From JBBSQE01 sp038258095 (GTDB lineage Bacteria; Actinomycetota; Thermoleophilia; Solirubrobacterales; 70-9): DNA of 10,213 nt. Made by a program: the position numbers and the translations under genes. This document shows positions 5,673 through 10,213 of this stretch, in pieces. How positions within the stretch are numbered: position 1 is the stretch's first letter; each line of letters starts with the position of its first letter. Location: the NCBI GenBank assembly GCA_038258095.1, contig JBBSQE010000115.1:1-10213 (forward strand), in the 5' to 3' direction. Under the pieces are notes generated by a model. It was not told the origin of the DNA, ran no database searches, and saw only the letters and a program-made list of their open reading frames with translations.

Positions 5673-6146
5673 TCAGGAAGAGCCGGTGGGGTCGTCCAGC
5701 TGCTTTCTCAAGTAGACGATCTGCGCGTCTCCGTATGGGCGCCTCTCGTACTCGACGTAGCCGATCCGGCGGTACAGCTCGAGGCTCTCGACCAACTTCT
5801 CGTGCGTGTAGAGGTTGATCGACTCGAACCCCGCCGCTCGGGCCTCGGCCTCCGCTCGCTCGAGGAGCAGCCTGCCGACCCCGGTGCCGCGGTGAGCAGG
5901 GTCGACTGCGACGTTGTCGATCACACAGGCCTCGTCGTCGATTGCCAGCACGAGAAGGCCGATGATCTCTCCCTCACGTTCGGCGACGATGACCAGGTCC
6001 TCGCGGACGACCTCGGCGTAGTCGTCGGTCATCGGCCTCGGTGGCCCGCCCAGGCGCTCGATGTAGTGGCCGTAGGCTCGGTTGACCAGATCGGCCAGCG
6101 CCGGGACGTCCGCAGGGCTTCCGCTTCGAAGAGTCGGCTCATCCAT
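5673..6146 (-). CDS. GNAT acetyltransferase (Acetyltransf_1 type)
   Basis: A 157-residue single-domain GNAT enzyme. The first strand and helix are LRSGSPADVPALADLVNRAY. The central strands read LVIVAEREGEIIGLLVL. The acetyl-CoA-binding core is VIDNVAVDPAHRGTGVGRLLLERAEAEARAAG, with the loop R-G-T-G-V-G, and the last part INLYTHEKLVESLELYRRIGYVEYERRPYG is a typical GNAT C-terminus. The target is unknown; amine, antibiotic or protein acetylation are all possible. ATG 6146 is chosen as start; an in-frame GTG at 6158 would add four residues. It is divergent from the GH15-like gene with a 79-bp gap, and the tRNA-Phe gene follows 83 bp downstream on the same strand. It is unlike the other acetyltransferase in the window beyond the shared fold. 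Confidence 0.9.
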   Translation of the reverse strand: MDEPTLRSGSPADVPALADLVNRAYGHYIERLGGPPRPMTDDYAEVVREDLVIVAEREGEIIGLLVLAIDDEACVIDNVAVDPAHRGTGVGRLLLERAEAEARAAGFESINLYTHEKLVESLELYRRIGYVEYERRPYGDAQIVYLRKQLDDPTGSS

Positions 6147-6225
6147 TGCTCGTCCCACACATCATCGTCCCTCGTCGAGCCAAGAACGCGCGACGCACCG
6201 GGCCGGACCGTCAGACTCAGTCACG

Positions 6226-7893
6226 ATGCGCGCACTCAGGGCACTCGCCGGGTTGGCCGGGGCCGTTCTCCTCGCCGCCGCGCTCCTCTCCGGCGGCTCG
6301 GACAGCGACCCGAGCACCCCGGCTGCGCTGCCCGGCCTGCCGCCGCCCTTCCTCGGCACCGCCGTCGCCGGCAGCGGCGGCCTGACCGCCGCCATCGACT
6401 CCTACGGGAACGTCGTGGACCTGAGAGTGCCGGGACCGGCCGGCACGGCCCGAATCGACAACAGCTACGAACGCCAGAGCGCCGGGACGGTTCCCGGGAA
6501 CACGGGGATCGTCGTGGCAGCCGGGGTCGGGGAGGGAGACCCGCGGCCGCTCTGGGAGGCACGAACCGTTGAGCAGGGGTACCGGCCGGGAACGAATGTG
6601 GTGGTCACCACGGCGGCGCTCGATGGCGGCGGCCGGCTGCGGATCGAGGATTCGGCACCCGCGTCTGCCGAGATCCTCGTTCGGAGGCTGACCCTGACCG
6701 GCCCGGCGGGGCAGGCGCTCTCCCTGTCGATCCGCGTCAACCTCACCGACGGTTCCCCGGCGCGATGTGTCGCCAGCGAAGGCGGACGGGCAGCCGGGAG
6801 CACCGGCCCGGACGGGACGATCAACCTCACGGGCTCCGGCCGCCTGGACACCGAGCTCGACTGCGCCTTCGGCAAGTCCACCGAGGTCTATGGGATTGGG
6901 GCCGATATCCGGACCGAAACCCAGAGAGATCGAGCGGGGGCGGCCGATCGTCGCTGGCTCGCGGCCGGAGTGCGGCTCGGGCCCGGCGCCCCGCCCTGGG
7001 CGCGCGCCCTGTATGAGCGCTCGCTCCTCGTCCTCCGCGCTCTCACCGACCGGCGAACCGGCGCCGTCGCGGCAGGCGCGCGCGACGGCTGGGCCTACGT
7101 CTGGCCTCGCGATGCCGCAACCGTGGCGCTCGCCCTGAAGGCATCGGGCCACGAGGGGATGGCGACGCGCATCGCCCGATTCCTCGACGGCGTCGATCTC
7201 GGTGCCGCCGCCCGCTTCTACGGCGACGGCGAACCCGTCCCGGGTCGCCCCGCGCAGGGTGACGCCGTGGGCTGGCGGCGCGGCGCAGACCACGCCGGGG
7301 GGCTGCCGGCGCGGCGCGGCGCGGCGACCTGGCGCGGTTTGGCCGACTACGGCGAGCGCTCGGGGGACGACGGCGACTACCTGGCGAACGCGATCGCCGC
7401 CGGCGTTCCTGCCGCTCGGATCGAGAGGGAGTTCGGCGCCGGAGATCACCTCGTGCGGATCGCCGGGGAGGAGTCCTCGACGCTCGACGCGGCTGTCGGG
7501 TGGGCCGTGGTCCCGTTCCCCAGGCCGGCGCTGCGGAACGAGGTGACCGCGTCCCTCCGCCGCGTTCTCGCCAGCCGCGGCCCCTACGGAATCACGCCCT
7601 CGCTCGACTGGCCGGGCGGACCCGAGCCGTGGGCCGCGCCGACGGCCTGGGTGGCGTGGAGCTTCGCGGCGCTCGGCCGCCGCGCCGACGCACTCACGAT
7701 GCTCGCCTCCCTCCGCCGCGCCGCGACGCCCGCAGGCGTCCTGCCGGAGCGCGTGGATGCGGAGACCGGCATCCCCGAGTCCACCACGCCGCTCGTTTGG
7801 CCCCACGCCTTCGCCGTGCTGGCGCTCACAGAGCTCTGGCCTCCGCTGAGGTCCGCAGGCCCGGATCGACCGGATACGCTGAATCCATGGTGA
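6226..7893 (+). CDS. GH15/glucoamylase-like protein, exported or membrane-anchored, partly degenerate
   Basis: A 555-residue protein related to glycoside hydrolase family 15 (glucoamylase, glucodextranase). Residues about 4-22 are a hydrophobic signal or anchor without a lipobox Cys, followed by a Ser/Pro linker. An N-terminal beta domain (about 45-210) precedes an (alpha/alpha)6-type catalytic part opening with YVWPRDA (291-297), the family's substrate-site signature. L506-P-E-R-V-D-A-E-T-G matches the segment carrying the catalytic base (E508), and TPLVWPHAFAVLAL follows as usual. The middle is abnormal: the stretch between YVWPRDA and the later helices is short. The general-acid region reads DYGER (374-378) where the family usually has an aromatic before the Glu, so E377 is only a candidate. 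Activity is therefore uncertain; a binding role is possible. ATG 6226 is chosen because the signal segment follows it directly. The 3' end overlaps the next gene by 7 bases. Confidence 0.78.
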   Translation: MRALRALAGLAGAVLLAAALLSGGSDSDPSTPAALPGLPPPFLGTAVAGSGGLTAAIDSYGNVVDLRVPGPAGTARIDNSYERQSAGTVPGNTGIVVAAGVGEGDPRPLWEARTVEQGYRPGTNVVVTTAALDGGGRLRIEDSAPASAEILVRRLTLTGPAGQALSLSIRVNLTDGSPARCVASEGGRAAGSTGPDGTINLTGSGRLDTELDCAFGKSTEVYGIGADIRTETQRDRAGAADRRWLAAGVRLGPGAPPWARALYERSLLVLRALTDRRTGAVAAGARDGWAYVWPRDAATVALALKASGHEGMATRIARFLDGVDLGAAARFYGDGEPVPGRPAQGDAVGWRRGADHAGGLPARRGAATWRGLADYGERSGDDGDYLANAIAAGVPAARIEREFGAGDHLVRIAGEESSTLDAAVGWAVVPFPRPALRNEVTASLRRVLASRGPYGITPSLDWPGGPEPWAAPTAWVAWSFAALGRRADALTMLASLRRAATPAGVLPERVDAETGIPESTTPLVWPHAFAVLALTELWPPLRSAGPDRPDTLNPW

Positions 7894-8927
7894 GAGGAGC
7901 ACCGGCACTGCTCGTCGCCTCGGCGCTGCTGGCCGGGCTCGTGTCCTGCGGCGGCAGCGACGAAGGGGGTCTGGAGCCCAAGCGCACGGTGGACGCTCGC
8001 AACGAGGCCGTGCGCTTCTTCCCCGCGGACACTCCTTTCGTCGCCCTCGTGGACCCGACGCCGGGAGATGCCACCGATCCGTCGCAGGCCGTTGCGTCCC
8101 TCGAAACCGTGCCGCCGATCACGGCATTCCTGCGTAGCGAGGCCGGGTTCGCGGCGCGGCAGGGCCTGGGGACCGGGCAGCTGGTGCCACTGCTTGACAC
8201 CAAGGATCCCACCCTGGGCACGGAATCGACCCAGATCGCACTCGGCCAATCGGCGAAACCGGACGGCAGCGCCGCCGAGCCGCTGATCGTCGTCGTCACG
8301 GATGATCCGGGACGTACCAACGAGATAGTCCGCGACCGGGTCAGGGCGGTCGGTCTCCGCCCCGCCGGGGGGTTGGACCGGGCGGACCTCTACGAGGGTG
8401 ACAGCGCTTCGCTCGCGGTCCGGGACGGGGTGATCCTTGTGGCTCCCTCGCTGGGGCGGGTCAAGGAGGCCATCCGGACCCGCGACTCCGACCCGGACCT
8501 CCGGCTCGACGACGGCCTGGTCGACGACGCGCTGGAGGAGCTTCCGCCCGATGCCGCCGTGAAGGCCTACGTCGACGTCGGCGAGCTTGCCCAGAACGAT
8601 CCCGGGGTTGGCGCGCTTGCATCCGGCGCCACCAGCTGGATCGATGCGCTCGGGCCGTCGGGAATCGGAGTTTCGCTCAGCCGGGAAGGAGAGCCGACCG
8701 AGATCAGGCTGGTCGCCGCCATCGACAGCGGCGAGCGCTCCAAGATCCCGGTCGAGGAGCGTCCCGAGCGGATCCAGCTCGACGCCGACACGATGAACCG
8801 GGCGACGACCGGAGGGCAAGCCGGGGTCAGCGGCTTCCGCGATGCCCTCCTCGAGGTCGCCCCCTCCACGCTCAGCGTGTCCGCGACGGACGACGAGGTG
8901 CGCGCGCTGCTGGTCAGCGACCGCTAG
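7887..8927 (+). CDS. Lipoprotein of unknown function, DUF3352-like
   Basis: A 346-residue predicted lipoprotein. The signal peptide (1-20) ends in the lipobox L18-V-S-C21, followed by a Gly/Ser/Asp/Glu-rich linker, so the mature protein should be lipid-anchored on the outside of the cell membrane. The body resembles DUF3352-type actinobacterial proteins: ARNEAVRFFPADTPFVALVDP near the start, a repeating pattern of 'score-like' strands (PLIVVVTDD; ASLAVRDGVILVAPSLGRVKEAI), and a second half with AVKAYVDVGELAQ. No catalytic motif is visible and the biochemical role is unknown. The ATG at 7887 lies inside the last codons of the GH15-like gene (ATGGTGA overlap) and has no clear ribosome site, so coupled translation is likely. 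The gene ends convergent with the LOG-family gene, and the two stop codons overlap in CTAG. Confidence 0.82.
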   Translation: MVRGAPALLVASALLAGLVSCGGSDEGGLEPKRTVDARNEAVRFFPADTPFVALVDPTPGDATDPSQAVASLETVPPITAFLRSEAGFAARQGLGTGQLVPLLDTKDPTLGTESTQIALGQSAKPDGSAAEPLIVVVTDDPGRTNEIVRDRVRAVGLRPAGGLDRADLYEGDSASLAVRDGVILVAPSLGRVKEAIRTRDSDPDLRLDDGLVDDALEELPPDAAVKAYVDVGELAQNDPGVGALASGATSWIDALGPSGIGVSLSREGEPTEIRLVAAIDSGERSKIPVEERPERIQLDADTMNRATTGGQAGVSGFRDALLEVAPSTLSVSATDDEVRALLVSDR

Positions 8928-8934
8928 ATAGCGG
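8921..8934. repeat. Short inverted repeat at overlapping stop codons
   Basis: CCGCTA-GA-TAGCGG is a 6-bp inverted repeat covering the stop codons of the lipoprotein gene (TAG, 8925-8927) and the LOG gene (minus-strand TAG, 8924-8926). The two-base centre makes it a poor hairpin unless the stem opens at its tip. It may be a weak bidirectional terminator or simply a consequence of two overlapping TAG stops. Confidence 0.25.
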
Positions 8935-9448
8935 CCAGCGCCAGCCGGACCGCGTCCGCGGGCGTAGTTGCGGCCTCGACGCCCGGCGCGTCTGCCAGGT
9001 CACCTTGGCCCATCGCCGACCAGCTCCGCAAGGTGATGACGGTCCGGCCCATCGCTCGTGCGAAGCCGATCTCCGAGAGCGTGCCCCACGCTCCGCCGAC
9101 GGCGATCACCGCCTCGCCCGAAGCGACCACGGCGAGGTTGCGGGCATGTCCGATGCCGGTGGCGACCACGTGGGTGCAGTGGGCGTTCGCGTGCGCCGGG
9201 TCGTTGCTCGGGGAGACGCCGATCACCGTCCCGCCCCCCTCGCTCGCGCCCTTCGAGGCCGCCTCCATCACGCCGCCGAGTCCGCCACAGACGAGTACGC
9301 AACCTTCGCTCGCGATCAGCCGCCCGACCTCCTCGGCAAGCCCCCAGACCTCGGAGCCCTGCTCGCAGGAGCCGGCGCCGATCACCGCGATCTGGCGGCT
9401 ACGCGGCACGGCGCGCGCCCCCGGTGTCGCCTCGGCCGGCCCCCTCAT
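8924..9448 (-). CDS. LOG-family / TIGR00725-like nucleotide-binding protein
   Basis: A 174-residue Rossmann-like protein of the SLOG/LOG superfamily, whose LOG members release free cytokinin bases from nucleotide phosphates, while TIGR00725-type bacterial members have no settled function. RQIAVIGAGSCEQGSE (about 18-33) is the first nucleotide loop. CVLVCGGLGGVMEAASKGA (50-68) is the family signature, GTVIGVSPSND follows, and VIAVGGAWGTLSEIGFA (113-129) gives the second conserved loop with the Glu that is catalytic in LOGs. The classical LOG PGGxGTxxE motif is altered here to VGGAWGTLSE, which fits TIGR00725 better than true LOGs. ATG 9448 overlaps the helicase gene by 50 bp. GTG 9409, preceded by a GGGGGC stretch, overlaps by 11 bp and places the conserved strand closer to the N-terminus, so it is a serious alternative start. 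Confidence 0.87.
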   Translation of the reverse strand: MRGPAEATPGARAVPRSRQIAVIGAGSCEQGSEVWGLAEEVGRLIASEGCVLVCGGLGGVMEAASKGASEGGGTVIGVSPSNDPAHANAHCTHVVATGIGHARNLAVVASGEAVIAVGGAWGTLSEIGFARAMGRTVITLRSWSAMGQGDLADAPGVEAATTPADAVRLALAAI

Positions 9449-10213
9449 CGCCCAGCATGGACTCCATCAGGTCGAAGGCCCCCGCCTTGTGGAGCGGGTC
9501 GTTGAGGTTCCCGCACTTCGGGCTCTGCACGCAGGAGGGACAGCCCGACTCGCACGGGCACTCGTCGATCAGCCGGGAGGCGTCACCGAGCAGGCGCTCG
9601 AACTGCTCGTAGCCGCGGCGGGTGATGCCGACCCCGCCGGGATGCCCGTCGTAGATAAAGATCGTCGCCCTGCCCGTCTGGAAGTGGACGTTGGTCGAGA
9701 GACCGCCGATGTCCCACCGGTCACACATCGCGATCAGGGGCAGGACCGCGATCTGCCCATGCTCCATCGCGTGCAGCGAGCCGAGGAGGATCTCCGCCGG
9801 GATCGAGTGCGAGAGTCGCTCCGGCAGGACGTACCAGAGCGCTTGCGTGCGGAAGCTCTGCTCGGGCAACTCGAGGGAGACGATGTCGATCGGCTCCTGC
9901 TCGGAGATCGAGACGCGCTGGTAGGCGATCACCTGCTCGGTCACCGACACCTCGCCGAAGTTGAGCTCGACCCCGGCGGCCTGGCGCTGCTCATGGATCT
10001 TGTCGATCCAGATGTCCGTCTCCTTCTTCGGGCGGGTGAACCAGTCCCCGTCGAAGGAGCTGACGACCGCGTGGCGCGAATCGACATCGAGGCGCTCCAC
10101 CTCGTACGAGCGCCCCATGTGGAGGTAGATCGCGCCTGGGTGGATGGTCGTGAAGGAACGCTCGGCCTCGACCGTTCCGATCATCTCGCCGGAGTCCCGC
10201 TCCATCACGGCGA
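9399..10213 (-). CDS. MrfA/YprA-type DEAD/DEAH helicase, C-terminal DUF1998 part
   Basis: The last 271 codons of a large helicase whose N-terminal motor domains lie beyond 10213; the frame stays open to the edge. The visible part matches the C-terminal region of MrfA/YprA-like superfamily 2 helicases: GAIYLHMGRSYEVERLD (about 26-42 of the visible part), a Tyr/Glu-rich beta region, the GLSTNVHFQTGRATIFIYDGHPGGVGI segment, and the cysteine cluster C-P-C-E-S-G-C-P-S-C-V-Q-S-P-K-C-G-N of the DUF1998 domain. In Bacillus subtilis MrfA, a DNA-repair helicase acting on mitomycin C damage, such cysteines bind zinc; a repair role here is inferred by family. All five cysteines are present. The stop at 9399 lies inside the following LOG-family gene, implying co-transcription. 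Confidence 0.93.
   Translation of the reverse strand, partial: AVMERDSGEMIGTVEAERSFTTIHPGAIYLHMGRSYEVERLDVDSRHAVVSSFDGDWFTRPKKETDIWIDKIHEQRQAAGVELNFGEVSVTEQVIAYQRVSISEQEPIDIVSLELPEQSFRTQALWYVLPERLSHSIPAEILLGSLHAMEHGQIAVLPLIAMCDRWDIGGLSTNVHFQTGRATIFIYDGHPGGVGITRRGYEQFERLLGDASRLIDECPCESGCPSCVQSPKCGNLNDPLHKAGAFDLMESMLGDEGAGRGDTGGARRAA

Noticed and set aside
5404..5715. Plus-strand open frame reading through the tRNA-Phe region
   Set aside because: Its middle is the antisense of the tRNA, a common false gene; there is no other support for coding.
6082..6225. Extension of the GH15-like gene to an upstream in-frame ATG at 6082
   Set aside because: It would overlap the divergent acetyltransferase and put 48 polar residues before an obvious signal segment.
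7500..7886. Extension of the lipoprotein frame upstream to 7500
   Set aside because: It would bury the lipoprotein signal peptide and overlap most of the GH15 catalytic end.
6217..7908. 563-codon minus-strand open frame opposite the GH15-like gene
   Set aside because: The Arg/Gly/Glu-rich translation has no domain, while the plus strand carries a signal segment and GH15 signatures. It is a GC-bias shadow.

Overview
The window is high-GC bacterial DNA whose genes mostly end their codons in G or C. GTG and TTG starts are used, and many proteins are Ala/Arg/Gly/Leu-rich. Together with a DUF3352-like lipoprotein, a GH15-like protein and an MrfA/YprA-type helicase, this suggests an actinobacterium, perhaps of the Thermoleophilia (Solirubrobacterales) kind. 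That lineage is an inference from composition and gene content, not a proven placement.

Layout. Positions 1-2886 lie on the minus strand and read from right to left: an ArsR-family repressor, an FAD-dependent ferredoxin-reductase-type oxidoreductase, a possible 72-residue small ORF, and the N-terminal half of a DHA2 (EmrB/QacA-type) multidrug transporter that leaves the window. Divergent from arsR is a class I SAM methyltransferase (3010-3678). The 36-base gap between the arsR start and the first possible methyltransferase start holds a perfect 17-bp palindrome in the spacer of two back-to-back promoter candidates, which is the most distinctive regulatory structure here. The arrangement looks like a self-regulated, ArsR-controlled stress or detoxification cassette. 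The inducer cannot be read from sequence.

Positions 3679-5298 hold a small DUF3592-like protein (minus), a NarL/LuxR response regulator (plus) whose receiver domain lacks its first strand and acidic pocket, and a RimJ/RimL-type acetyltransferase (minus). The regulator and the acetyltransferase converge 4 bp apart, with a perfect 11-bp GC hairpin as a probable shared terminator. A tRNA-Phe(GAA) gene lies at 5517-5589 (minus), followed by a second GNAT acetyltransferase (5673-6146, minus).

Positions 6226-8927 encode an exported or membrane-anchored GH15/glucoamylase-like protein with a shortened, partly degenerate catalytic domain, overlapped by 7 bases by a lipoprotein gene; they probably form one envelope-associated operon. 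At the right edge, on the minus strand, are the C-terminal part of an MrfA-type DEAD/DEAH helicase with a DUF1998 cysteine cluster and an overlapping LOG-family (TIGR00725-like) gene. The LOG gene ends by sharing its stop region with the lipoprotein gene.

I saw no CRISPR array, insertion sequence, prophage genes, rRNA or att-like repeat. Apart from the ArsR-controlled cassette, the altered response regulator and the degenerate GH15 protein, the region reads as ordinary chromosome. I do not see clear evidence of a wholly new system.
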